A stretch of DNA of 64,000 bases from contig NZ_JAOTPL010000012.1 of NCBI RefSeq assembly GCF_025631005.1, forward strand, positions 31,453-95,452, written 5' to 3'. A model generated the notes under the pieces. That model had not been told where the DNA came from, did no database searches, and worked only from the letters and a program-made list of their open reading frames with translations. This DNA comes from Haoranjiania flava (GTDB lineage Bacteria; Bacteroidota; Bacteroidia; Chitinophagales; Chitinophagaceae). Made by a program: the position numbers and the translations under genes. Below, one piece after another: positions 27,717 through 37,078 of the stretch; within the stretch, counting starts at the first letter, position 1, and each line of letters begins with the position of its first letter.

Positions 27717-27856
27717 GCAGAAGAAACATTGCCATTGGACTGTTGGTAGTTGTAAGTTTTGTAGTGGGCATCGTTATGAAAAACATACGCATGGGCCTGC
27801 TGGTGGGGCTTATGCTTGGACTGCTTATCGGCGGCCTTGCCAGGATTAAAAAATAA
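27713..27856 (+). CDS. Small two-helix membrane protein, coupled to ypdA
   Basis: A 47-residue frame starting at a TTG that overlaps the ypdA stop codon by two bases. It encodes two hydrophobic segments (residues 6-20 and 28-42) separated by a KNIRMG turn and ends ARIKK. The overlapping start and the membrane-like composition support it as a translationally coupled small protein. I do not recognise a family. Confidence 0.55.
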   Translation: MSRRNIAIGLLVVVSFVVGIVMKNIRMGLLVGLMLGLLIGGLARIKK

Positions 27857-27926
27857 ACACAACTCAGTGTTTTTAATTTAGTTTTCCGGCAAATTTTTAA
27901 GATATTTGTCACTTAAAAACCGTTCG

Positions 27927-29117
27927 ATGGAGTCTAATTTCAATAATTCGGAAATAGCATTCAGGTATAAAACAGACAGCGAATTAAAAAATGCCAGATT
28001 GCTGTTTTCTTCCATGAAAGTGCCTGTGTTCTCTACTTTGGGCATTAAGCTTACACCCTTTCTCATCAAAGCGAAGTTTCCTATTCGCAGGGCTATACGC
28101 AACACCATTTTCAGGCAGTTTGTAGGCGGCGAAACGCTGGAGCAAACAGAAAAGGTTACCGACCTTCTTGCGAAATACGGCGTAAAAACCATTATGGATT
28201 ACGGCGTGGAGGGTAAGGACAATGACGAGAGTTTTAATAAAACAACCAAAGAATACATACGCCTGATTGAATATGCCGCAAAGAAAGATGCTATACCTTT
28301 TGTAGCCGTGAAGGTTACGGGCATTGCCAGCTTTGAATTGCTGCACAAGCTCAACGATGCTCCACGCGTACGCAGCGGCATCCACGACAATGAAGAACAG
28401 GTGGCAGAATGGCAGAAAGTGCATGAACGCATTGTATCCATATGTGAAGCCGCAGCAAAAAACAATGTAGGCATAATGATAGATGCCGAAGAAAGCTGGA
28501 TACAGGATCCGATCGATCGACTGGTCATGGAAATGATGCAGATCTATAACAAAGAAAGAGTCGTTGTTTTCAATACCATTCAGCTCTACAGGCACGACAG
28601 GCTCAACTTTTTGAAAATATCCCACCAGATTGCGAAGGCAAACGGTTTTATCCTGGGCATGAAACTGGTGCGTGGCGCCTATATGGAAAAAGAAAGAGAA
28701 AGAGCGCTTGTGGAAGGCTACGAATCTCCCATCCAACCCAATAAAGAAGCTACGGACAGGGATTATAACCTGGCTGTAACTTACTGCCTGCAACACTTAG
28801 ATGAGATAAGCCTTATTGTGGCTTCACACAACGAATACAGTAATCTTATAGCCGCTAATTATCTCGTGGATAACCAGTTGCCTAAAGATCACCCGCATGT
28901 AAACTTTTCACAGTTGTATGGCATGAGCGATGATATAACGTTCAACCTGGCTGATATGGGTTTTTCTGCAAGCAAGTACCTTCCCTACGGCCCGCTGAAA
29001 GAGGTGATTCCCTACCTGATGCGCCGCGCTATAGAAAACTCCAGCGTAAAAGGGCAAACAGGCAGAGAGCTTATGCTGATAAACAATGAAATTGAAAGAA
29101 GGAAAAGTATTAAATAA
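27927..29117 (+). CDS. Proline dehydrogenase
   Basis: A 396-residue FAD-dependent proline dehydrogenase that oxidises proline to pyrroline-5-carboxylate. I chose the ATG at 27927 (MESNFNNSEIAFRYK) over an upstream TTG. The (beta/alpha)8 barrel motifs include GIMIDAEESWIQDPID, KLVRGAYMEKERERA and QLYGMSDDITFNLADMGFSASKYLPYG. The late motif YLMRRAIENSS carries the Arg pair that binds the substrate carboxylate. It is the single-domain form, so pyrroline-5-carboxylate dehydrogenase must be encoded elsewhere. Confidence 0.93.
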   Translation: MESNFNNSEIAFRYKTDSELKNARLLFSSMKVPVFSTLGIKLTPFLIKAKFPIRRAIRNTIFRQFVGGETLEQTEKVTDLLAKYGVKTIMDYGVEGKDNDESFNKTTKEYIRLIEYAAKKDAIPFVAVKVTGIASFELLHKLNDAPRVRSGIHDNEEQVAEWQKVHERIVSICEAAAKNNVGIMIDAEESWIQDPIDRLVMEMMQIYNKERVVVFNTIQLYRHDRLNFLKISHQIAKANGFILGMKLVRGAYMEKERERALVEGYESPIQPNKEATDRDYNLAVTYCLQHLDEISLIVASHNEYSNLIAANYLVDNQLPKDHPHVNFSQLYGMSDDITFNLADMGFSASKYLPYGPLKEVIPYLMRRAIENSSVKGQTGRELMLINNEIERRKSIK

Positions 29118-29179
29118 TTGCAGGTTACAAATTACAGGTTGATACCATCACAAATCATAAATCACAAATCATAAATAAA

Positions 29180-29566
29180 ATGTCTTACGAAATTACAGGT
29201 AAATTAATTGAGAAATCAGAGGTGCAACAGAAAACAGAAACGTTTAAAACCAGAGAATTTGTTCTTGAAAAAACAGACGATATAGGAGGGCGCACCATTT
29301 CTAACTTTATAAAATTTCAATCAGTGCAGGATAAAACTGCCTTGCTTGACAGGTTCCAGGTAGGCGATACAATCAAAGTATTTTTTAATATACGCGGTAC
29401 CAAATGGAACAAAGACGGCAAAGATCTTTACTTCACCAATTTAGATGCTTGGCGTATTGAGCCTGAAGGAAATATTGCCCAGCAGCAAAGCGGTTATTCT
29501 GACATGCCGCCTGCATTTACGCCCGATAATGAATATGAAGAGCCTGTAGATGATCTGCCATTTTAA
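29180..29566 (+). CDS. DUF3127 domain-containing protein
   Basis: A 128-residue protein beginning MSYEITGKLIEKSEVQQKTE, matching DUF3127, a small OB-fold-like domain found widely in Bacteroidota. The acidic tail ends DDLPF, reminiscent of the C-terminal tip of single-stranded DNA-binding proteins. This gives a possible DNA or protein-interaction role, but the function is not known. Confidence 0.85.
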   Translation: MSYEITGKLIEKSEVQQKTETFKTREFVLEKTDDIGGRTISNFIKFQSVQDKTALLDRFQVGDTIKVFFNIRGTKWNKDGKDLYFTNLDAWRIEPEGNIAQQQSGYSDMPPAFTPDNEYEEPVDDLPF

Positions 29567-29644
29567 ATATTTACAATACCATAATAACAACTGTTATAGA
29601 AGATTGGCATAGTAGTTGTTTAACATAGATTGTTGCGAAATAAA

Positions 29645-29661
29645 ATTGTTATAATAACAAT
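29645..29661 (+). promoter_or_regulatory. Perfect palindrome upstream of the beta-barrel gene
   Basis: ATTGTTAT-A-ATAACAAT is a 17-base palindrome 54 bases before the ATG. A related ATAAC-AACT-GTTAT sits about 60 bases further upstream. Possible operator pair; no regulator is identified. Confidence 0.35.
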
Positions 29662-29714
29662 GAAAACAGGGAATACCTGAGACAATAATTTAAAAAATTA
29701 AAATTAAAAAATTT

Positions 29715-30293
29715 ATGAAAAAGACATTTTTAGCATTATCAGTATTGGTAGGTGGATTATTCGCCGCTAATAATGCACAAGCACAGATGGTACCGGGTTC
29801 AGAATTATCAATAGGTATAAGCCCGATGTTGCCAGTAGGTGATTTGAGCAAGACACAAACTTTTGGTGTGGGTGGAGATCTTCAGTATGGTTACAACTTT
29901 GATGAATCAATAGGGCTAACCTTATCAGCAGGTTATAACCAATTTTTCGGTAAAAAAGAAAATAATACTGAATATAAAAACTTTGGAGCTGTACCCATTA
30001 AAGCAGGTGTAAAATACGGTATTGGAAGTTTTTATATTCATCCTCAATTGGGCGTTAGCATTCCTACCACAGAAACTAAGGTTGCTGGAGTTACCGGTAA
30101 ATACCAGCCTGGTTTTGCCTATGGAATAGGATTGGGTACTAATGTTGCAGGTTTTGATCTGAGCTTACGTTACGAAGCTGCTGATCATAAATATAAAATT
30201 TCCTCTTCTTCAGCATCAGCTACATCCAATGATAAATTGAACGCTGGCTTTGTTGGCCTTCGTTTAGGATACACTTTACCAGTGGGAAGATAA
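29715..30293 (+). CDS. Small outer membrane beta-barrel protein (porin family)
   Basis: A 192-residue protein with the signal peptide MKKTFLALSVLVGGLFAANN ending at AQAQM. The mature part alternates hydrophobic and polar residues in about eight strands, with glycine-rich turns and the end FVGLRLGYTLPVGR. This matches the OmpW/OprF-like eight-strand barrel family common in Bacteroidota. The ligand is unknown. A strong terminator follows. Confidence 0.85.
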   Translation: MKKTFLALSVLVGGLFAANNAQAQMVPGSELSIGISPMLPVGDLSKTQTFGVGGDLQYGYNFDESIGLTLSAGYNQFFGKKENNTEYKNFGAVPIKAGVKYGIGSFYIHPQLGVSIPTTETKVAGVTGKYQPGFAYGIGLGTNVAGFDLSLRYEAADHKYKISSSSASATSNDKLNAGFVGLRLGYTLPVGR

Positions 30294-30316
30294 TCACATA
30301 AATATAATGAAATACC

Positions 30317-30344
30317 AGCCGGCAAATTTTGCCGGCTTTCTTAT
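30317..30344 (+). terminator. Rho-independent terminator after the beta-barrel gene
   Basis: AGCCGGC and GCCGGCT arms enclose AAATTTT, followed by TTCTT. It lies 23 bases after the stop. Confidence 0.85.
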
Positions 30345-30357
30345 GCATATATAAAGT

Positions 30358-30365
30358 TATATTTG
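30358..30365 (+). promoter_or_regulatory. TAnnTTTG -7 element upstream of purine nucleoside phosphorylase
   Basis: TATATTTG fits the Bacteroidota -7 consensus, 19 bases before the ATG. No -33 TTTG is at the usual distance. Confidence 0.35.
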
Positions 30366-30384
30366 TAGTTAAAACGTTTTTATT

Positions 30385-31203
30385 ATGGAAATCATACAAC
30401 AGCTCACAGAAACCGTAGACTATATCAGGAGTGAATATACAGGCAAAGTACAAACAGGCATTGTACTGGGTAGCGGCCTTGGAAATCTTGTAAATGAGAT
30501 TCAAATTGAAAAGGAAATACCCTATGGCCAGATACCTCATTTTCCTGTAAGCACCGTAAAAGGACATTCCGGTAAACTGATCTTTGGTGAACTGAATGGT
30601 AAAAAAGTTGTTGCCATGTCAGGAAGGTTTCATTTCTATGAGGGCTATGATACCACACAGGTTACGTTCCCCGTGCGTGTTATGAAATTGCTGGGTGTGG
30701 AAACACTGTTGTTGTCCAACGCTGCAGGCAGTGTAAATCCTACATTTAAAGTAGGGGATATTGTGGCTATCAGGGACCACGTAAGTTTTTTCACGCCTAA
30801 CCCGCTGGTAGGAAAAAATATTGAGGAATTAGGTACACGCTTCCCGGACATGAGTGAGCCTTATTCACTGAAACTGATCGCAAAAGCTAAAGAGATCGCT
30901 CAGGCAAAAAATTATGAATTAAAAGAAGGCGTATATGTTGGCGTTACCGGGCCTACGTTCGAAACACATGCAGAATACAGACTTATCAAAGCTTTGGGCG
31001 GCGACCTGGTAGGCATGAGCACTGTGCAGGAATGCATTGTAGCCAATCATGCCGGTATGAAAGTGTTTTGCATCAGTGTGGTTACAGACGAAGGCATACG
31101 GGAAACGGAAAATAAAATCACCCACGAAGAAGTGCTGGAAGCTGCTACAGCCGCTGAACCTAAGCTCTCAGCTATCTTCAAAGGATTGGTTGAGTGCCTG
31201 TAA
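30385..31203 (+). CDS. punA: Purine-nucleoside phosphorylase
   Basis: A 272-residue trimeric-type purine nucleoside phosphorylase that cleaves purine nucleosides with phosphate in salvage. Phosphate-binding and purine-binding motifs are visible: IVLGSGLG (residues 26-33), VKGHSGKLIFG, LLSNAAGSVNP, GPTFETHAEYRL and VGMSTVQE. The length matches the family. Genes upstream and downstream are functionally unrelated; the MFS gene converges on it with a 7-base gap. Confidence 0.94.
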   Translation: MEIIQQLTETVDYIRSEYTGKVQTGIVLGSGLGNLVNEIQIEKEIPYGQIPHFPVSTVKGHSGKLIFGELNGKKVVAMSGRFHFYEGYDTTQVTFPVRVMKLLGVETLLLSNAAGSVNPTFKVGDIVAIRDHVSFFTPNPLVGKNIEELGTRFPDMSEPYSLKLIAKAKEIAQAKNYELKEGVYVGVTGPTFETHAEYRLIKALGGDLVGMSTVQECIVANHAGMKVFCISVVTDEGIRETENKITHEEVLEAATAAEPKLSAIFKGLVECL

Positions 31204-31210
31204 TTACAAC

Positions 31211-32428
31211 TTATCTTTTTGTTTTGTGGTGCAATGCATAGTAAGCTATAACTGAGCTTACCAGCATAATAAATGCGCCTAATAAAAAAGCTGCTCCGGG
31301 GAAATATACCGGGGCATTTTTTTTGGTAAAGAAATGAAAGAGCCCGGTCATGATCGGTGGGCCTATCATAGCGGTTGCGCTCATGAGGCTGGTAAGTGCG
31401 CCCTGCAGTTTCCCCTGTTCGTTGAGCGCCACCTGTGAAGTAATGATTGATTGAAGCGAAGGCCCCGCGATGCCTCCGAGACAATACGGCACCAGGAATA
31501 AGAACACCAGCCATTGGTTGGAAGTAAATGCTATCAGGAATAGCCCGATGGCATAGAAAAGCATTCCCCAGTACACGCTTTTTTCATCGCCCAGTTTTTT
31601 CTTGGTTATGCGTATAAGCCCGCCCTGCACAAGTCCGAGGAATAAACCAATGGCGCCAAGTGAAATGCCCACCATTTTGGTATCCCAACCGAATTTTTCC
31701 ATGGTAAAGAAATTCCAGGTAGAGTTTACCGCATGTTGAGCGATGAACACCAAGAGCAATGCGATGATCAGTTTGCCTGCGGCAGGTATGCTTTTCAGGA
31801 ACATCAGTGACCCTACCGGATTTGCTTTTTTCAGTTCAAAAGATTTGCGGTGTTGTTTATCGAGCGATTCAGGCAATACAAAATAGCCGTAAAGGAAATT
31901 CAGGAAACATAGTATAGCTGCGGCCATAAATGGTACTCTTTCGCCGTAATGCCCCAACAACCCGCCGAGTATAGGCCCTAAGATAAAGCCCAGGCCAAAT
32001 GCTGCGCCGATCATGCCGAAGTTCTGAGACCGGTTCTCATCCGTACTGATGTCTGCAATATAGGCAGATGCAGTTGTAATGCTTGCACCTGTAATACCGG
32101 AGATAATCCTGCCTATGAATAGCAGCGCAATGGTATGCGCATAATACAAGAAAACATAGTTGGCCGCAAAGCCCAGTAATGACAGCAGCAGCACCGGCCG
32201 CCTGCCATACTTATCACTCAGGCTTCCTAATAAAGGTGCAAAAAGAAATTGTGCAAATGCATAGGCAAAGCCGAGCCAGCCGCCGTACCAGGACGCATCA
32301 CTGATGTTTCCCCCGATAATGTTGGCAATGAGGTCGGGCATTACAGGAATGATCAATCCCCATCCGGTGATGTCTATAAGAAGTGTAATAAAAATAAACC
32401 AGATGGATTTGCTGTCCGATTTTCTCAT
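31211..32428 (-). CDS. TCR/Tet family MFS efflux transporter
   Basis: A 405-residue major facilitator with 12 predicted transmembrane segments. It has the motif A sequence GSLSDKYGRRPVLLLSL after helix 2 and the motif C-like GPILGGLLG in helix 5, which marks drug/H+ antiporters. The N-terminus LIDITGWGLIIPVMPDLI matches TetA-like proteins. It probably exports a drug-like compound, but the specificity is not readable. No regulator of the TetR type is adjacent to it. Confidence 0.88.
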   Translation of the reverse strand: MRKSDSKSIWFIFITLLIDITGWGLIIPVMPDLIANIIGGNISDASWYGGWLGFAYAFAQFLFAPLLGSLSDKYGRRPVLLLSLLGFAANYVFLYYAHTIALLFIGRIISGITGASITTASAYIADISTDENRSQNFGMIGAAFGLGFILGPILGGLLGHYGERVPFMAAAILCFLNFLYGYFVLPESLDKQHRKSFELKKANPVGSLMFLKSIPAAGKLIIALLLVFIAQHAVNSTWNFFTMEKFGWDTKMVGISLGAIGLFLGLVQGGLIRITKKKLGDEKSVYWGMLFYAIGLFLIAFTSNQWLVFLFLVPYCLGGIAGPSLQSIITSQVALNEQGKLQGALTSLMSATAMIGPPIMTGLFHFFTKKNAPVYFPGAAFLLGAFIMLVSSVIAYYALHHKTKR

Positions 32429-32733
32429 AAAGTTGTTTGAAAGGTAAAGTAATATAAATTGATTAGCTTAACACGCACTTTGATGCTAAAAATTTATGCC
32501 AAATTTCCTGCTGCCTTCTTATGCTATCATTTTAGTTAAGAGATAAAATTTCACACAGGGTCTGCGGAAGGCCATTTCGCAAGGAGTGCAAAACTTAGGA
32601 TCATTTTCTATGATGCTGCTGAATTTTTTGTGTTCGTTGTGGTTTATAATTTACCAACCCAGGCACAAAGAAAGTTGCCAGGTGCATGAATCGGGTTTGT
32701 GCTGTGTTCTTAAGCACAATAGCAGTTGCCAAT
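32429..32733. other. Gene-free stretch between MFS gene and pepE pseudogene
   Basis: About 305 bases with no open frame that looks coding and no strong hairpin. It holds the promoter region of the MFS gene. Confidence 0.5.
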
Positions 32734-33434
32734 TTACAACTCTGCCGGCAGCATGCCTGTTGCTAATTCATATGGTGCTTTATTGTTTGTAAATATCCTG
32801 GCAGGTAATTTTCCCTGTAAGCTAATATCTGCGCCGGTCACGCGCAGCCAGCTTCCTTCTCTGAGCCCGACAACAGGAGTGCTGTTCTGGGTTAAAAATT
32901 CCATCAGCCTGGTTTCTCTTGTCTCTCCCATATGCATGGATCCTTCCACCGGGTCAAGGTAATGCGGGTTTATATTGAACGGCACTAAGCCCATTGTGCG
33001 GAAGCTTGGCGGGTAAACAATTGGCATATCATTGGTGGTTTGCATATTTATGCCTGCGATGTTTGTGCCTGCGCTCGCGCCGAGATAGGGTTTGCCCTGG
33101 GTTACTTCACTTTTCAAAGCATCCATCAGGTCAAGCTGGTGCAATGTTTTTACGAGCAGGAAGGTATTTCCTCCTCCTGTAAAAAATCCTTGTGCTGCTT
33201 TTAATGCTTGCCTGGGATCATCAAAGGTGTGTAAACCTTTACGTGAATATTTAGCAGACTAAAAAATTGTTCGACTTTAGCAGTGTATTCATCATGTGTA
33301 ATGCCACCAGGGCGGGCATAAGGAATGAAAATAATTTCATCCAAACCGGTAAACAGCGCAGCAATTTCTTCACGGATGTATTCCAGGTAGCCACTTCCAA
33401 ACACCACAGAAGTGCTTGCTAATAGTATATTCAT
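32734..33434 (-). pseudogene. pepE: Dipeptidase E (peptidase S51), frameshifted
   Basis: PepE cleaves Asp-X dipeptides. The N-terminal part starts MNILLASTSVVFGSGYLEYI and stops early after the VKVYT segment. In the next frame the protein continues TFDDPRQALKAAQGFFTGGG, the nucleophile motif GASAGTN, DMPIVYPPSFRTMG, the catalytic His region NPHYLDP and VVGLREGSWL. The frames rejoin if one GT of the GTGTGT run at about 33227-33232 is removed, so a two-base expansion broke the gene. All active-site residues are still encoded. It is either a recent pseudogene, a phase-variable gene or a sequencing error. Confidence 0.88.
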
Positions 33435-33496
33435 TAAAATAATTTCAGCAATATTAAATAAAAATTATAGAATATTACCTTAGCTATTATTGATGA

Positions 33497-35635
33497 TTAC
33501 AACGCTTTTAGTCTTAGTATTTTTGATGTTGCGGCTTTCCATAGCGGGTAGCGCAAACCTGCAGACATTAACTGATCACCTGTATAAATATCTTTTTCAC
33601 CTTCGAATTGATACCGTTTATTGGCATCCAATCCCATGAGTTTAAGATATGGATTACGGTTCGGATACGTGGAACTTCCGAGTAATTGCGTATTGAGTTC
33701 GTAGCAGAAAATCACTGATTCATTCTTATCCTTGCTGTTATATTGCAGTACACACCTTGAGCTTTCGAAGGGAGAGGCAATACGGTAGATATCACCATTG
33801 TGCACTACATCGCGTATTTGTTTGTATTCAGCAATTTTTCTTTTTGCAATTTCTTTTTCCTGACCGTTCCATTTAGTCATATTATTGCCAATTCCCAGGA
33901 CCCCGCTCATTGCTACATCAAACATGAATTCCATTGATGGTTTAATATTGTGATTATCATAGTCGCCGGTCCAACTGATCATTGTATTGGCCGGGAAAGC
34001 ATTTAGATATCCGTATTGTAAATATATGCGGTCAACAGGATCGATATTGTCGCTAACCCATGCTGCATCGGTATACGTAAATATACCCAAATCCACGCGT
34101 CCTCCTCCACTTGAGCACGTTTCAAACCACACATCAGGAAAAGCTTTTGTAAGCTCATCAAACATTCTGTACATGTTTTCTATGTATCGGATCCTTACTT
34201 CTCTTTGCTTGTCAGTGGGAGCCGAAGGCCACCCTGGTTCGGTAAGGCTCTTGTTCATATCCCACTTTACATACTTAATATTGTGATTTTTTAGCAGATC
34301 ATGGAATGACTCATATAAATAATCGTAAACATCCTTGCGTGCTAAATTCAGAATTAACTGATTTCTGCCTTCTGTTCTATTCCGGTTATTAAAGTGTAAG
34401 ACCCAATCGGGATGTGCACGATAAAGGTCGCTGTTAGGGTTTACCATTTCAGGTTCTATCCATATGCCAAAATCAAGACCCAGGTCATTTATCTGCTTGA
34501 TCATAGGATTAAGACCATTCGGAAATTTACTTTGGTCAACGGTCCAATCACCCAGACCTGCTTTATCATTCACCCTTCCTTTAAACCAGCCGTCATCAAT
34601 CACGAACATTTCAACTCCTATTTCTTTAGCAACCTTTGCAAGTGCTACCTGCTGTTGTTCATTGATATTAAATTCTGTTGCATACCAGCTGTTAGAAATA
34701 ACCGGGCGTGCTTTTTTAGCGCGTTGTTGCGGAAGCGTAATATTTCTAATATAGTTATGATAATTTCGTGCAGCAGCTCCGGTACCTTTTGATGTAAAAC
34801 CAAAAGAAAATACAGGAGTAGTAAAGGTTTCAGCCGGTCTCAGATTCCATTCGCTATCCCAGAAATTAATTCCACTTACAATTTGCAAACGATCTTCATA
34901 ATTGCTCTCAAAGTCTGTTCTCCAGTTGCCGCTGTAGTGAAGCTGGCCATACCATACGTCTCCATTGTGTTCATCTTTTTCGCCTTCAGGCCTCACTGTA
35001 AAATATGATGCGCCATATGTTTTAAAATCTTTGCTTTGTATTGTTTTTGTACCGTGTGTAAGCAAAGTAGTATGCGGTTGAAAATCTTGAAGGTGATTGC
35101 CGGCTAGATGTGTCATCTTATATGACCCCAAAGGCAACCACAAAGAACCTGACATAGCATTTTCAATTTTAATCATGGATTTACCCTTATTAGAAATCTC
35201 TATCCACTTCTCAATGATGTCAAATTCAGGCAGTACACGATAAAATGAAGTTACCTTAATAGGATAATAACTATCTTTCATCCTAATTTCCAACTGGCTA
35301 TAGCCATCTTTTTTAGATATGAAAGAAGATTCATAAATAAGATCAAGGTCTCTTGTACCATCGTTGAAAATAACTTCAATAATAGGTAATTTATCTGTCC
35401 ATTTTCCACGGACGGGAATTTCTTCTCTGCCGGTAAAATGGTCCGGACTGTACTTATTTTGCTTGAAAGCCGCACCATAGTAGCCGGAATACAATTGTTT
35501 GTTGATGACTTTGACTGAATAATACATGTTCTCTGTCTCAAGCAGCCAATGGTTTTCAGCGACTGTTCTTACCTGCGCCACTCCTTGAAATGAAATTAAT
35601 ATAGTGTATGCAATTATTAAAAGGTGTATTTTCAT
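33497..35635 (-). CDS. Alpha-galactosidase, glycoside hydrolase family 36
   Basis: A 712-residue secreted GH36 alpha-galactosidase that removes terminal alpha-galactose from oligosaccharides. After the signal peptide (cleavage near GVAQV) comes the N-terminal beta-sandwich, then the catalytic barrel. The nucleophile is Asp459 in KYVKWDMNKS and the acid/base Asp529 in WVSDNID; VIDDGWF and GIWIEPEMVNP are further family motifs. The C-terminal beta domain follows. Its ATG is the one inside ACACATGAAA at the edge of repeat array R2. Confidence 0.94.
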   Translation of the reverse strand: MKIHLLIIAYTILISFQGVAQVRTVAENHWLLETENMYYSVKVINKQLYSGYYGAAFKQNKYSPDHFTGREEIPVRGKWTDKLPIIEVIFNDGTRDLDLIYESSFISKKDGYSQLEIRMKDSYYPIKVTSFYRVLPEFDIIEKWIEISNKGKSMIKIENAMSGSLWLPLGSYKMTHLAGNHLQDFQPHTTLLTHGTKTIQSKDFKTYGASYFTVRPEGEKDEHNGDVWYGQLHYSGNWRTDFESNYEDRLQIVSGINFWDSEWNLRPAETFTTPVFSFGFTSKGTGAAARNYHNYIRNITLPQQRAKKARPVISNSWYATEFNINEQQQVALAKVAKEIGVEMFVIDDGWFKGRVNDKAGLGDWTVDQSKFPNGLNPMIKQINDLGLDFGIWIEPEMVNPNSDLYRAHPDWVLHFNNRNRTEGRNQLILNLARKDVYDYLYESFHDLLKNHNIKYVKWDMNKSLTEPGWPSAPTDKQREVRIRYIENMYRMFDELTKAFPDVWFETCSSGGGRVDLGIFTYTDAAWVSDNIDPVDRIYLQYGYLNAFPANTMISWTGDYDNHNIKPSMEFMFDVAMSGVLGIGNNMTKWNGQEKEIAKRKIAEYKQIRDVVHNGDIYRIASPFESSRCVLQYNSKDKNESVIFCYELNTQLLGSSTYPNRNPYLKLMGLDANKRYQFEGEKDIYTGDQLMSAGLRYPLWKAATSKILRLKAL

Positions 35636-35846
35636 GTGTATTTATTTTATTTATTTTTTAGTTGCCACATGGAATAACCATTTTTTTAGATGCAATACTC
35701 ATTCCCGGTTGATATTCCTAATCTTTATGATTATTTCATGTGTATTTATTTAGTTCGCCGCTTTGCGGCTGTTTTTAATCGTGACATGTAATAGCTTTTA
35801 TTCATTAGCAGTTGGAATGCAACTTGCTTATGGCTATTGCATGTGT
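35632..35846. repeat. Palindromic repeat array R2 (two units)
   Basis: Units at 35666-35742 (long class) and 35783-35845 (short class, diverged: GACATGTAATAGC start). The linker between them holds GCCGC-TTT-GCGGC followed by TGTTTTTA (35757-35778), a terminator-like hairpin on the plus strand. The array lies directly upstream of the alpha-galactosidase gene, whose start codon is in the array edge. Orientation relative to the gene is the same as in the other arrays. Confidence 0.9.
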
Positions 35847-35951
35847 TAAATTAATGAGGGTAAACTATAATCCAAAAGTATCCCTAACACCTGAAAATAA
35901 CATAGACTTTTTTCTTAATAGAATGGATTTTTTTGTTGTGTAAGATTATTT

Positions 35952-37064
35952 TTAACCGGTTTTCCTGTAATTCCAGACTGCCAGCCCGTTCAACCCCGCG
36001 GCAAAAGCAGTAAGTATAAGAAAGATATTTTTTACATCAGCAAAGGAGCTGCCTTTTAAAACAATCATACGTATCGCCTTCATAAAATAAGTGATGGGAA
36101 GCGAATTGGAAATGTACCTTGCCCATTGCGGCATGCTTTCCACAGAAGTAAACAGCCCGCTCATCAATACAAAAAGCATGATGAAAAAATAAGAAATAAA
36201 CATTGCCTGCAACTGGTTGTCGCTGATTGTTGAGATGAATAATCCCAACCCTAATAAAGCCACCAGATAAATCCCGGTTAACGCATACAACATAGCAATA
36301 CTACCTACAGGCCTGATGCCGTAAAAAATAATAGCCACCAGCAAACCAATGGTGAGGATGATCATGCCTACAATCCAGAAAGGAATTAATTTGCCTACCA
36401 CGAACTGCCATTTTTGTATAGGCGTTACGTTGATCTGCTCTATGGTGCCAACTTCTTTTTCACGTACAATATTCAATGCAGAAATGGAGCCGGCAAAGAT
36501 AGTCAGCAAAAAGGCCAGTATGCCGGGAACTATGTACCAGTAATAATTTGCGAACGGATTGAACCAGGATGAAGATTCTATACGTATGCTATATGGAGCC
36601 TGCAGCTTCTGATCTTTGAATATTTGTATTCCTGCATTAAAATCCTGAATCACGGACATAAGATATGCAGAGCCAAGTGACGACTTGGTGCCGTTAATAG
36701 CATCAATTGCCAGGTTTATTTTGGCACTGTTTTCATTTATCAGGTTTTTTTCGAAGGCATTTGGAATTTCCAGGATAATGTCTGCTTCGCCGGTACGGAT
36801 ATGTTCTATGGCCTGCTTGAAAGCAGGTTCTGCGGCTACCAGTTTGAAATAACCGGAGGCGGCGATCTTATTCATGAGCTTATGCGACACGCTGCTGTGA
36901 TCATTATCCACGATCACTATGTTTACATTTTTTACTTCAAAATTCATGGCAATAGGGAGGATGCCTAATTGCAGTAACGGCAGCGCAAACATCATAGCCA
37001 CGATACTTTTATCGCGGAATATTTGTTTAAATTCTTTCTGAAGTATAAATCTTAAAACTTTCAT
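35952..37064 (-). CDS. ABC-2 type transporter permease (efflux), second of two
   Basis: A 370-residue ABC-2 permease: one N-terminal transmembrane helix, a large extracytoplasmic domain (about residues 45-175) and five further helices. The motif IVREKEVGTIEQINVTPIQKWQFVVGKLIP marks the YhhJ/YbhR-type drug exporters. It is last in the efflux operon and is separated from the first permease gene by repeat array R3. Together with the other permease and the two ATPases it would form a YbhFSR-like pump. Confidence 0.92.
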   Translation of the reverse strand: MKVLRFILQKEFKQIFRDKSIVAMMFALPLLQLGILPIAMNFEVKNVNIVIVDNDHSSVSHKLMNKIAASGYFKLVAAEPAFKQAIEHIRTGEADIILEIPNAFEKNLINENSAKINLAIDAINGTKSSLGSAYLMSVIQDFNAGIQIFKDQKLQAPYSIRIESSSWFNPFANYYWYIVPGILAFLLTIFAGSISALNIVREKEVGTIEQINVTPIQKWQFVVGKLIPFWIVGMIILTIGLLVAIIFYGIRPVGSIAMLYALTGIYLVALLGLGLFISTISDNQLQAMFISYFFIMLFVLMSGLFTSVESMPQWARYISNSLPITYFMKAIRMIVLKGSSFADVKNIFLILTAFAAGLNGLAVWNYRKTG

Positions 37065-37078
37065 TTCAACTATTTCAT

